A stretch of DNA of 64,000 bases, taken from contig NZ_WKJZ01000001.1 in NCBI RefSeq assembly GCF_009763245.1, positions 372,001 to 436,000 of the forward strand, written 5' to 3'. The stretch comes from Pseudomonas xionganensis (GTDB lineage Bacteria; Pseudomonadota; Gammaproteobacteria; Pseudomonadales; Pseudomonadaceae). How positions within the stretch are numbered: the stretch's first letter is position 1; each line of letters begins with the position of its first letter. The translations under genes and the position numbers were made by a program. The notes below the pieces were generated by a model that made no database searches, was not told where the DNA came from, and worked only from the letters and a program-made list of their open reading frames with translations. Shown piece after piece: positions 7,374 through 15,695 of the stretch.

Positions 7374-8582
7374 ATGGTTTCCCTGGTCAAGGCACCGGAT
7401 GTGCTGATTGCAGAAGCAGAGGCCTGGACGGTCGATCTCCTGATTCAACTGGTGCGCGATATACGCCCCGACGCCCAGATCACCCGAGTCGAGGATGGCC
7501 AGGCGGCCCTGAGCCATTACCGCAAGCGCCGGCCCCAGCTGGTGATCGCCGATGGCGAGCTACCCGGGCTGGACGGCCTGCAGCTACTGCGCCAGTTGCG
7601 CCAGCTGGATGGGACGACGCAGCTGCCGTTTATTCTGATCAGCGGGCGCCTGGATGCTGCCAGCGTACGCGCCGCGCGGCCGCTGGCGCCCAGCGCCTAT
7701 CTGGCCAAACCCTTCAATGCGGAAAAGCTGCGCCAGCGCCTGCATGCCCTGCTCGGCTCGCACGACCCTGCGGCCCAGCCCGTGACCCAGGCGCCTCTGG
7801 CCGCCAACCTGGAGCAGTATCTCGATGCCGTGCGCGAAGAGGGTCAGGGCGCGCCGCTGCTGGGCGAGGTGCGCGAGGCGGTCAGCCGCTGTTTGAACGG
7901 CGAGGACTATGACCTGCGCCAGCTGGAGCAGATGTTCAGCCGCGAGCCACAGATCACCGCCCGCCTGATCGCCGCCGCCAACAGTGCCGCCCTGCAGCAG
8001 GGCGCGCCCTGCCAGACCCTGCGCCAGGCCCTGCCGCGCCTGGGTGTGGCCCATACCCTGAATCTGGTACTGGGCATGGCCATTCAGCGCAACGCCCAGC
8101 TGCGCGACCCGCACCTGGCCGAGCGCGCCGCCAGCACCTATGCCCGGGCTCAGCAGTGTGCCGACCTGGCCCACTGGCTGGCCAGCGAGCTGCAACTGGA
8201 TGCCGAGCTGTGCTTTACCGCCGGCCTGCTGCACAACATCGGCGAGCTGGCCCTGCTGCGCAGCCTGCAGGACTGGCTGGATGCGGGTGAGCCATTGGGC
8301 GAGGACGAGATCGAGCAGCAGCTGCAGCGCCGCGCCGCCGGCTTCGGCTCGGCCCTGCGCATCCGCTGGCGCCTGCCCATCGGCCTGCGTGAACTGATCG
8401 CGGCGTTCTACAACCTGGGCAGCGGGGTATTCAGCCGTGAAGCCCTGGTGCTTAACCTGGTCAGCCAGGCCCTGACCTTGGGCAGCCATCAGCTGCCCGG
8501 CGAATTGCTGGAAGCCCGCTGCGCGCGCCTGCTCAGGCTGGATCCGAAGCTGCTGGCGCGCCTGCCCCTGGCAGCGGCCTGA
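7374..8582 (+). CDS. Response regulator with HDOD output domain
   Basis: A 402-residue cytoplasmic protein. Residues 1-130 form a receiver domain with the likely phospho-acceptor D60 in IADGELPGLDG and conserved K112 in YLAKPFN; the acidic pocket is EAEAW near the N-terminus. Residues about 160-380 form an HDOD domain, a degenerate HD fold: LNGEDYDLRQLEQMFSREPQ, AANSAALQ, LPRLGVAHTLNLVLGMA, CFTAGLLHNIGELALL. HDOD proteins act as non-catalytic scaffolds in signalling. No histidine kinase is adjacent. The gene is convergent with the GGDEF/EAL gene, which ends 13 bp beyond its stop, so a link to c-di-GMP signalling is possible but only inferred. Confidence 0.9.
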   Translation: MVSLVKAPDVLIAEAEAWTVDLLIQLVRDIRPDAQITRVEDGQAALSHYRKRRPQLVIADGELPGLDGLQLLRQLRQLDGTTQLPFILISGRLDAASVRAARPLAPSAYLAKPFNAEKLRQRLHALLGSHDPAAQPVTQAPLAANLEQYLDAVREEGQGAPLLGEVREAVSRCLNGEDYDLRQLEQMFSREPQITARLIAAANSAALQQGAPCQTLRQALPRLGVAHTLNLVLGMAIQRNAQLRDPHLAERAASTYARAQQCADLAHWLASELQLDAELCFTAGLLHNIGELALLRSLQDWLDAGEPLGEDEIEQQLQRRAAGFGSALRIRWRLPIGLRELIAAFYNLGSGVFSREALVLNLVSQALTLGSHQLPGELLEARCARLLRLDPKLLARLPLAAA

Positions 8583-8594
8583 GCGCCTTCAGGT

Positions 8595-11483
8595 TCAGCG
8601 CCCCGCCGTGGGGTCCAGAGCCAGGCTTAATTGCTCCGCCGTCAGTACCGGATCCGCCAGCTGGCTGAGCGGTTGCGGCCGCTCGATGCAATAGCCCTGG
8701 GCATAGTCGATGCCCAGGCGACGCACACAGGCCAGATCCGCCTCACTCTCGACAAACTCGGCCACGGTGCGCAGGCCCAACTGCCGGGCAATCTGCTGCA
8801 TGGAGCCGACCATGGCCTGATTGATCGGGTCATGCTCAATACCCTGGATAAAGCTGCCGTCGATCTTGAGGATATCCAGGGGCAGATGGCGCAGGTAGGC
8901 GTAGGAGGCGAAACCGCTGCCAAAGTCGTCCAGGGCCACCTTCAAACCCTGGCTGCGCAGCTGCTCGATCCACTGTGCCGACACCCCCAGCTCGCCCAGC
9001 GCCACCATCTCGGTGACCTCGATGCACAGCTTGTGCGCCGGGATGCCCAGGCGCTGCAGCTCGCTGCTCAGCAACTGATGGAAGTCGCCACTGAGCAGGG
9101 CACTGGCGGTCAGGTTGATATTGACCTGGGCCAGTTGTGACAGGTGCCGCGGGTTGTCCGCCAGCCACTGCAGCAGGTGCAGCAACACCCAGCGGTCGAT
9201 GGCCCCTAGCAGGCCATAGCGCTCGGCGGCACCGAGGAACTGCGCGGGGCTGATCCACTCGCCGCTGCGCGGATCGCGATAGCGCAGCAGCACCTCATAG
9301 CGCAATCCAGCAGCGGCTTCCTGCAGGGCCACCACCGGCTGGTAGAACAGCTCGAAATGGCCCTGGTCGATCGCCTCGCGCAGACGGGTCAGCCACTGCA
9401 GCTGGCGCTGATGCTCCAGCAGTGCGCCATCGGCCGGATTGAACTGCTGCACTCGGTTGCGCCCCTGGTGCTTGGCCTGCTGGCTGGCGCTATCGGCCCA
9501 GCTCAGGGCGGTCTGCCAGTCGCTGATGTCCGCATTCAGCTGCAGCAGGCCGATGCTCACCTGCAGGCGGAAGGGCCGCCCGGCCCAGGTAAAGACAAAC
9601 TGCTCGACGCACTGGCGCAACTGCTCGGCCTGGGCCTGCGCCGCCATATCATCGGCGTCACGCAACAGTACGGCGAACTCGTCACCGCCCAGCCGCGCCA
9701 GCGCGGCATCGGCCGGCAGCTGATGCTGCAGGTGGCTGGACAGCTGGCGCAGCAACTGGTCGCCGGCGGCATGCCCGCAGAGGTCGTTGACCTGCTTGAA
9801 CTGATCCAGATCCAGGCACAGCAGATGGCTGAAGCGCGCCTCGGCGGACGGCTCCAAGCTGGCCTGCAGCAAGCGCTCCAGCTCGCGACGGCTCAGCAGG
9901 CCGGTCAGCGAATCGTGGGCGGCCAGGTAGTGCAGACGTTCCTCCAGGGCATGGCGCTCGCTGAGGTCCACCACAATCCCCTCGATGCAATCACCCTGGG
10001 GATGCAATGACAGATACACCCAGCGCAAGCGCCCATCACAGCCGCGCAACTGGCATTCCTGGCTGATGGCCGACTGCTCACGCTGTAATGCGCTGCGCTG
10101 CCGCGTCCACTGCGCGTCACCCAGCAAATGCTCGATAAACAGCCCCTCGGGCAGCGCCGAAACGCCCAGCAGGCGGCAGAAACTGGGGTTGGCTTCCAAG
10201 AGCCGGCCGCTCGGGTCGCAGCGGAAAATCCCCTCGCTGCTGCTATTGAACAGCGCCTGATACTGCTGCAGGTTGCCGATCGCCTCGGCCTGGCTATCCA
10301 GCAGGGCCTGGCGAATGCGCTCCAGCTGTTTGTCGAGCATGCCGCTGAACAGCAGCAGGGTGATCACCGGCAGGTAGACATGCACATAGTTGATGGCCGG
10401 CAAGGGCGGGATCAGCCCAATCCGCCCCAGGGGCACCCAGAGCAACAGCAGCAGCGCCGCGCTCCAGGCCAGCAGATAGCCCGGGGCATAGGGCCGGCGC
10501 TGCTTGACCGCCAACAACAGCATGGCCAGCTGCAGGGCACCGGTCAGCAGGATCAGCAGATTGAGGCTCTGGTAGGAACGGTAGTGGCCCTGGCTGAGCA
10601 TGGTCCAGGCGCTGACCAGCAGCACCAGGACAAACAGCAGGTTGCGCACAGGCGCCAGCCAGCCCAGCTGCAGCTTGAGGGCATGACCGATATACAGGGT
10701 GCTGCCCAGCAGCATCAGCGGGTTGGCCAGATTGGCCAGCTGCATCGGCAGCCAGGGCCACTGCGGCGCCAGCAAGGTCACCAGACCGTGCACCGCGGCG
10801 TTGTACAGGGCCACGCCAAACAGGGTCAGGCAGAACCACACCAGCTGCCGCTCGCGCAGGGTGCTGAAACGAATCAGATAGAGCAGCACCAGGCTGAACA
10901 GCGCGCCCACCAGCAACCCGCTCTGCAGCCAGTCATGGGCCAACAGCAGGCTGCTACTCTCGGCACTCACCAGCTGCAGCGGCAGGCTGATGGCCGAGCC
11001 GCTCTGCACCCGCAACAGCAGGGTATGGGGCCCGCCGCCCAGGCGCGGCAGGCTCAGCATAAAGTGCGGATAGGGTTCGCCACGCTGCAGAAAAGGGCGG
11101 TGATCGCCACTGAAGAAAGGCGCCACCAACTGGTCGCGCTCATACAGCCAGACTTCCAGATCATCGAGAAAGGGGTGGGCAATAATCAGGTTGAGCTTGC
11201 TGGCAGCCGGCGCCTGCAGCTCAAAGGCCAGCCACCAGGCGCTGGCCGAGTAGCCCAGGCGCGGGGTGCCCTCGACCCGCAGGCCCTGCTCGCCGATCCG
11301 CTCCAGCACTTCACTGGCGGTGAGCTGGGCGCCGGGATCTTCCAGCAGCAGGCTGGCGGGCACCTCGACAGGCGAGGCCAACTGCTCGGCGCTCAGGGTC
11401 ATCAGCGGCCAGGCAGCCAGCGCCTGGCCGCTAAACAGGCCGGTAAACAGAATCAGCAGTACATACCTGAACAGCGGGATCAT
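8595..11483 (-). CDS. 7TMR-DISM / PAS / GGDEF / EAL c-di-GMP signalling protein
   Basis: A 962-residue membrane protein. A signal peptide (MIPLFRYVLLILFTGLFSGQALA) is followed by a periplasmic jelly-roll-like 7TMR-DISMED2 region (about 30-170), seven hydrophobic helices (about 180-390), a PAS domain (about 410-510), a GGDEF domain with intact LARLGGDEFAVLL (about residue 600), and an EAL domain. The EAL motif is EVLLR (about 730), with downstream NINLTA, EVTEM and DDFGSGFASYAYL, so both synthesis and hydrolysis of c-di-GMP look possible. GAGG precedes the ATG. The BLUF gene lies 79 bp upstream on the same strand, suggesting co-transcription. The periplasmic ligand is unknown. Confidence 0.93.
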   Translation of the reverse strand: MIPLFRYVLLILFTGLFSGQALAAWPLMTLSAEQLASPVEVPASLLLEDPGAQLTASEVLERIGEQGLRVEGTPRLGYSASAWWLAFELQAPAASKLNLIIAHPFLDDLEVWLYERDQLVAPFFSGDHRPFLQRGEPYPHFMLSLPRLGGGPHTLLLRVQSGSAISLPLQLVSAESSSLLLAHDWLQSGLLVGALFSLVLLYLIRFSTLRERQLVWFCLTLFGVALYNAAVHGLVTLLAPQWPWLPMQLANLANPLMLLGSTLYIGHALKLQLGWLAPVRNLLFVLVLLVSAWTMLSQGHYRSYQSLNLLILLTGALQLAMLLLAVKQRRPYAPGYLLAWSAALLLLLWVPLGRIGLIPPLPAINYVHVYLPVITLLLFSGMLDKQLERIRQALLDSQAEAIGNLQQYQALFNSSSEGIFRCDPSGRLLEANPSFCRLLGVSALPEGLFIEHLLGDAQWTRQRSALQREQSAISQECQLRGCDGRLRWVYLSLHPQGDCIEGIVVDLSERHALEERLHYLAAHDSLTGLLSRRELERLLQASLEPSAEARFSHLLCLDLDQFKQVNDLCGHAAGDQLLRQLSSHLQHQLPADAALARLGGDEFAVLLRDADDMAAQAQAEQLRQCVEQFVFTWAGRPFRLQVSIGLLQLNADISDWQTALSWADSASQQAKHQGRNRVQQFNPADGALLEHQRQLQWLTRLREAIDQGHFELFYQPVVALQEAAAGLRYEVLLRYRDPRSGEWISPAQFLGAAERYGLLGAIDRWVLLHLLQWLADNPRHLSQLAQVNINLTASALLSGDFHQLLSSELQRLGIPAHKLCIEVTEMVALGELGVSAQWIEQLRSQGLKVALDDFGSGFASYAYLRHLPLDILKIDGSFIQGIEHDPINQAMVGSMQQIARQLGLRTVAEFVESEADLACVRRLGIDYAQGYCIERPQPLSQLADPVLTAEQLSLALDPTAGR

Positions 11484-11562
11484 CCTGAAGCCTCAATCCA
11501 CCACGAGGCGCCAAGGCTTCCCGTCTTGCTGGTGCGGGCTGGCGAATTGACGCCCAGCAATT

Positions 11563-11997
11563 CTAGTCGAGAACAGGTGCCTTGATGGTGCCTAACGTGT
11601 CGCGCAATTCGCCGAGCAGGCCGGCGATCTGCGCCGCACTCATGGCAAAGGGGTCGAAGCGATCGCTGCCCGAGTACTTGAGGAACAGCTCGCGATTGGC
11701 CTGCTTGGCGCTGGCCCAGCCCATGCTCCAGTTACTGTAGAGGCGCTGGTCGATCTCGGCGTAATCAAGGATGGTCAGATCCTTGTGTCGGGTGTCTTCG
11801 GCCAGGCGGTTGTACAGGGCATTGACGGCGACGCGGGGGCCTTCCAGGGCCTGCAGAAAGCAGTCGGCGTTGCAGCAGAGAATCCCGGTCAGGCCCTGAG
11901 GCGGGTTGTTACGCTGGGAACTCTCGAGGATCGAACGAATCAGTTCGGCGGAGACCGAGTGACTGGCGCGGCTGGCATAGGTCAGGCGTACGAGCAT
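11563..11997 (-). CDS. Stand-alone BLUF blue-light sensor
   Basis: A 144-residue protein starting MLVRLTYASRA. This is a complete BLUF flavin-binding domain: the conserved Tyr in LTYAS, Asn in RNNPPQGLTGILCC, Gln in FLQALEG, and the Trp/Met region in YSNWSMGWA. A short C-terminal helical tail follows. There is no fused output domain, so signalling must pass to a partner. I chose the ATG at 11997 because AAAGG lies about 8 bp upstream and BLUF proteins begin at this point; an in-frame start 30 bp earlier would cut into the operator. The GGDEF/EAL gene follows on the same strand, and known BLUF partners include EAL proteins. Confidence 0.93.
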   Translation of the reverse strand: MLVRLTYASRASHSVSAELIRSILESSQRNNPPQGLTGILCCNADCFLQALEGPRVAVNALYNRLAEDTRHKDLTILDYAEIDQRLYSNWSMGWASAKQANRELFLKYSGSDRFDPFAMSAAQIAGLLGELRDTLGTIKAPVLD

Positions 11998-12013
11998 GGA
12001 AGCACCTTTGATT

Positions 12014-12048
12014 GTTACAAGATCCATTAAATGTATAGGATCTGTACA
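12014..12048 (-). promoter_or_regulatory. LitR/PplR-type operator upstream of the BLUF gene
   Basis: Read on the minus strand, TGTACA (12048-12043), TATACA (12037-12032) and TGTAAC (12019-12014) have exactly the spacing seen at 3044-3078. TATACA-N12-TGTA fits the recalled light-regulator consensus, with the last two bases of the second half differing. It ends 17 bp before the BLUF start codon, so it may overlap the promoter. Confidence 0.5.
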
Positions 12049-12163
12049 GCATTGTATTCATGATTCCTTTCAATGACTGCGTAACAAAAATCCCCGACCA
12101 GTCTCTATAGTCACTACCCAGAGCCGGACGTTGCCACCGGCCGCCCTTGTCCAGGAGTCCACC

Positions 12164-13138
12164 GTGCACGCCATGCTGCCCTTGCTCGACCAACTGGCCT
12201 TCCCGGCGATCCGCCGCGGCCAACTGGAAGCGCTGCAGATCAACCTGACCTACCGCTGCAACCAGCGCTGTCTGCATTGCCATGTCAATGCCGGGCCGAC
12301 CCGCACCGAGGCGATGACCGACGAGAGCCTGGCGCTGCTGCACCAGGTGATCGACGCCCACCCGGTGCATACCCTCGACCTCACCGGCGGCGCGCCGGAG
12401 ATGCACCCGCGCTTTCGCGAGATCGTCAGCCACGCACGGCGCGAGGGCCTGCGGGTGATCGATCGCTGCAACCTGACCATCCTCAGCGAGCCGGGTTATG
12501 AGGACCTGGCGCAGTTTCTTGCCGAGCAGGGCGTGGAAATCACCGCCTCCCTGCCCTGCTACTCGCGCGACAACGTCGACAAGCAGCGTGGCGACGGCGT
12601 ATTCGATGCCAGCATCAAGGGCCTGCAACAGCTCAATGCCCTGGGTTACGGCCAACCGGGCAGCGGCCTGATCCTCAACCTGGTGTACAACCCGCAAGGG
12701 CCTAGCCTGCCGCCGCCGCAAGCGGCGCTGGAGGCCGACTACAAACGCCACCTGGCCGAGGACTTCGGTATCGTCTTCAACCACCTGCTGTGCATCACCA
12801 ACCAGCCGATCGCGCGCTTTGGCAGCACCCTGGTCAGCAAGGGCCAGTTCAACGGCTATATGCAGCTGCTACGCGACAGCTACCGGCCGGAAAACCTCGA
12901 ACCGCTGATGTGCCGCAGCCTGGTCAGCGTCGACTGGCAGGGCTATCTGTACGACTGCGACTTCAACCAGATGCTCGACTTGCCACTGCAACTGCCCGAG
13001 GTGATCGGCCGCGACCGACCGCACCTGCGCGACCTGCTGAACGCCAGCCTTGCCGGCAACCCCATTGTCACCCGTGACCATTGCTATGCCTGCACCGCCG
13101 GCCAGGGCTCCAGCTGTGGCGGCGCGCTGAATGAGTAG
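12164..13138 (+). CDS. arsS: ArsS-type radical SAM protein (arsenosugar biosynthesis family)
   Basis: A 324-residue radical SAM enzyme. The 4Fe-4S/SAM motif is CNQRCLHC in INLTYRCNQRCLHCHVNAGP (C-x3-C-x2-C), followed by the SAM-contact LDLTGGAPEMHP. The C-terminal DUF3641 part has FNHLLCITNQPIARFGS, CRSLVSVDWQGYLYDCDFN and the cysteine-rich tail DHCYACTAGQGSSCGGAL. In ArsS this chemistry joins 5'-deoxyadenosyl to methylated arsenic; some homologues are selenoproteins, whereas this one uses Cys. I chose the GTG at 12164 because AGGAG lies 6 bp before it; the ATG at 12173 is the alternative. Its TAG stop lies in the first bases of a GTAGGGTGCGC repeat. No arsM is visible in the window. Confidence 0.88.
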   Translation: MHAMLPLLDQLAFPAIRRGQLEALQINLTYRCNQRCLHCHVNAGPTRTEAMTDESLALLHQVIDAHPVHTLDLTGGAPEMHPRFREIVSHARREGLRVIDRCNLTILSEPGYEDLAQFLAEQGVEITASLPCYSRDNVDKQRGDGVFDASIKGLQQLNALGYGQPGSGLILNLVYNPQGPSLPPPQAALEADYKRHLAEDFGIVFNHLLCITNQPIARFGSTLVSKGQFNGYMQLLRDSYRPENLEPLMCRSLVSVDWQGYLYDCDFNQMLDLPLQLPEVIGRDRPHLRDLLNASLAGNPIVTRDHCYACTAGQGSSCGGALNE

Positions 13139-13196
13139 GGTGCGCCATGCGCACCAATACACCGCAGTTTGCGCTGGTGCGCACAGCGCACCCTAC
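13135..13196. repeat. GTAGGGTGCGC-family hairpin
   Basis: GTAGGGTGCGC at the left and GCGCACCCTAC at the right are exact reverse complements, with inner GCGCACC/GGTGCGC pairs adding to the stem. The left end overlaps the arsS stop codon. A near-identical copy lies at 14638-14699. Confidence 0.85.
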
Positions 13197-13243
13197 GGCT
13201 GAATCACACCCAAGTGCCCTGAACATTAACTAAGGATCGATCC

Positions 13244-14623
13244 ATGCAACCCACCAGTCTCACCGGGCTGTTCTTCTGGGGCTTTCTCGTGGTCTACGGC
13301 GCCCTGATGCTGGCCCTGGCACCGCGCGCCGTGACCCTCGGCGGTTTCTTCAATGGCGAGGACAGCCGCGGCCGCAGCGCCAGCCCCTGGCTGATCACCT
13401 CCAGCATCTTTATCAGCTGGATCTTCGCCAAATCGGTGACCAACGCCGCCAATCTGGGGGCGACCTACGGCCTGGTCGGTGGCCTGGCCTATGCCATGTA
13501 CTGGCTGTCGATTCCGCTCACCGGCTTCGTCATCTACCGCCTGCGCCGGCGCTTTGCGGCCACCGGCCTGGTGAGCTTTCTCAGCAGCCATTACGGCCGG
13601 GGCGCGGCGCTGGCGTTTTCCGCCGCAATTCTGATTCGCCTGTTCAACGAGGTATGGAGCAACACCGCGGTGGTCGGCGGCTATTACGGCGACTCGGGCA
13701 GCGTCGAGTTTATCGCCGCCGCCCTGCTGTTTACCGCCGTGACCCTGGCCTACAGCCTGCGCGGCGGCCTGCGCAGCTCGATCCTCACCGACGCGGCGCA
13801 GGCGGCGATCTTCGTGATTGCCCTGGTCTGGGTGCTCGGCCTGGTGCTGCCGCAGCACTCACCCCGTGAGCTGGCCAGCACCAGCAATTGGGCGCTGAAT
13901 GCCGGCGTCGATCTGCTCCTGGTCGCCGGCCTGCAGGCCTTCAGCTATGGCTTCCATGACCCGGTGCTGACCGACCGCGGCTTTATCAGCGAGGAGAAGG
14001 CCATGCGCCGCTCCTTTCTGATCGCCGGGGTGCTGGGCTTTATCGCCATCCTGGCCTTTAGCCTGATCGGCGTGCATGCCCAGCTGGTGGGCGTCGCCGC
14101 CTCGGACAACGTGCCGGCGGCCCTGGCCAAGAGCCTGGGCATCGGCGCACTGCTGGTGATGACCGTGGTGATGGTTTCCGCTGCCGGCTCGACCCTGGAC
14201 TCGACCTTCTCCAGCCTGGCCAAGCTGGCCGGGCGCGAATTGCCGAAACTGGCCGGCCGCGACCTCGGGCAGAAGGCCATTGGCGTGGGCATGGCGGTGA
14301 TGGTGCTGTTCGCCCTGCTCGGCAACCTGCCGATGATCGCCGGCACCGATATCCTCAAGGCCACCACCATCAGCGGCACCATGGTGATCGGCCTGGCCCC
14401 GGTGTTTGTCCTGCACGGCCTGACCACGCCAACCCGGCTGGGCTTTCACCTGAGTTTCTGGACTGGCCTGGGCCTGGGCGTGGCCCTGACCCTGGGCTGG
14501 ATTCCGCAAAGCTGGGCCATTGGCGATGGCAAGTATGCCCTGCTGCTCGGCACCAACCTGTATGGCCTGGGGCTCTGCGTGCTCGGCTATCTGCTGCCCG
14601 GCTGGTTGCGGAGGACTGCCTGA
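13244..14623 (+). CDS. Sodium:solute symporter family transporter
   Basis: A 459-residue inner-membrane protein with about 12-13 hydrophobic segments. The first is TGLFFWGFLVVYGALMLALA. SSS-family features include SPWLITSSIFISWIFAKSVTNAANLG, the stretch ATYGLVGGLAYAMYW, and VMVSAAGSTLDSTFSSLAKLAGRE, which corresponds to the family's Na+-site region in a core helix. The substrate cannot be read from the sequence. AAGGATCGATCC precedes the ATG. It lies between arsS and the phosphoesterase-like gene in the same direction, flanked on both sides by the same hairpin repeat. Uptake or export of the arsS pathway's substrate or product is inferred. Confidence 0.85.
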   Translation: MQPTSLTGLFFWGFLVVYGALMLALAPRAVTLGGFFNGEDSRGRSASPWLITSSIFISWIFAKSVTNAANLGATYGLVGGLAYAMYWLSIPLTGFVIYRLRRRFAATGLVSFLSSHYGRGAALAFSAAILIRLFNEVWSNTAVVGGYYGDSGSVEFIAAALLFTAVTLAYSLRGGLRSSILTDAAQAAIFVIALVWVLGLVLPQHSPRELASTSNWALNAGVDLLLVAGLQAFSYGFHDPVLTDRGFISEEKAMRRSFLIAGVLGFIAILAFSLIGVHAQLVGVAASDNVPAALAKSLGIGALLVMTVVMVSAAGSTLDSTFSSLAKLAGRELPKLAGRDLGQKAIGVGMAVMVLFALLGNLPMIAGTDILKATTISGTMVIGLAPVFVLHGLTTPTRLGFHLSFWTGLGLGVALTLGWIPQSWAIGDGKYALLLGTNLYGLGLCVLGYLLPGWLRRTA

Positions 14624-14637
14624 TGCGACTTGGCCTC

Positions 14638-14699
14638 GTAGGGTGCGCTGTGCGCACCAGGCATCTGCCTGCGGAATTGGTGCGCACGGCGCACCCTAC
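14638..14699. repeat. GTAGGGTGCGC-family hairpin, second copy
   Basis: GTAGGGTGCGCTGTGCGCACC at the left folds on GGTGCGCACGGCGCACCCTAC at the right. It is nearly identical to the copy at 13135-13196, so the symporter gene is bracketed by two copies about 1.5 kb apart. Confidence 0.85.
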
Positions 14700-14726
14700 C
14701 TCTGTTTGGCTGGGGGCTGGAGCCTG

Positions 14727-15695
14727 ATGCGCGCCGGCCGCGATTGCCCGCTGGATTACCGCCTGGCCAAGGATGCCTTTAGCGGTAAGCCCGCGTTTGA
14801 GTGTGAAACCCTGTATGTGGTCGGCGGCCTCTATGGCAATCGCCAGGCCCTGGCCGCGCTGCAACGACGCCTGGCCGCCGAGCCCAATGCGCGGCTGGTA
14901 TTTAACGGCGACGCGCACTGGTTTGACCGCAACCCCGAGATTTTCCAGCAGATCGAACAGGGCCTCAGTGCCCATCTGGCCCTGCGCGGCAATGTCGAAA
15001 CCGAGCTGGGCCGTGCCGACGACAGCGGCGCCGGCTGCGGCTGCGCCTACCCGATGAGCGTGGATGAGGCGGTGGTCGAGCGCTCCAATGCCATCCAGCA
15101 GGAATTGAATAAAACCGTGCAGGGTTTGCCCGGTACGGCCGAACGCCTGGCGGCGCGACCGAGTACCGCGCAGGTCAGCGTGGCCGGGCAGCGCGTGGCG
15201 ATCAGCCATGGCGACGAGCAGTCCCTGGCTGGCTGGAGCTGTTCGCGGGAATCCCTCAGCGAGCCGACACGCCAGCAGCACCTGGATAACTGGTTTGCCG
15301 CACACAACGTCCAGGTTTTGGCCACCAGCCATACCTGCTCGGCGGTGGCCTTGAACCTTGAGCACGGCGCGCTGATCAATAACGGCGCGGCCGGGCTGCC
15401 CAACTTTGCCGGAGGCCGCTACGGCCTGCTTAGCCGCATCGCCACCACGCCACATCCAGCGGCGTTGTACCGCTGTGAGCGTAATGGCCTGTTTATCGAA
15501 GCCCTGCCGCTCAACTACCACCACGATGCCTTTCTCGCCGACTTCGACCGCCAGTGGCCCGCCCATAGCCCGGCGGCGTTGTCCTACCGTGCACGGGTGC
15601 TCGGCCAACTGAGCGATCGCCCCGAACACGCCCTGCTGGCTGGTTTCAGCCTGTGCCAAAGCCTGTGCGCCCTGGAGGCGCTGACTGATGAATAG
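14727..15695 (+). CDS. Metallophosphoesterase-fold protein with altered metal ligands
   Basis: A 322-residue protein whose block order matches calcineurin-like phosphoesterases: LYVVGGLYGNRQAL (family usually D-x-H-G-N), VFNGDAHWFD (GD retained), LRGNVETEL (family GNHD/E), VAISHGDEQ (HG retained), VQVLATSHTCSAV (family GHTH) and LINNGAAGLPNF (family NPGS). Several metal-binding Asp/His positions are therefore replaced. I chose the ATG at 14727 with GGAG 4 bp upstream, because earlier in-frame sequence runs through the hairpin repeat and the symporter gene. It overlaps the next gene by 8 bp, so translational coupling is likely. It may be a non-hydrolytic or redirected enzyme; its activity is unknown. 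Confidence 0.75.
   Translation: MRAGRDCPLDYRLAKDAFSGKPAFECETLYVVGGLYGNRQALAALQRRLAAEPNARLVFNGDAHWFDRNPEIFQQIEQGLSAHLALRGNVETELGRADDSGAGCGCAYPMSVDEAVVERSNAIQQELNKTVQGLPGTAERLAARPSTAQVSVAGQRVAISHGDEQSLAGWSCSRESLSEPTRQQHLDNWFAAHNVQVLATSHTCSAVALNLEHGALINNGAAGLPNFAGGRYGLLSRIATTPHPAALYRCERNGLFIEALPLNYHHDAFLADFDRQWPAHSPAALSYRARVLGQLSDRPEHALLAGFSLCQSLCALEALTDE

Noticed and set aside
10128-11585. 485-codon Gln-rich frame on the plus strand opposite the GGDEF/EAL gene
   Set aside because: The Gln/Ala repeats arise from Leu/Cys-rich codons of the real gene read backwards; no ribosome site.
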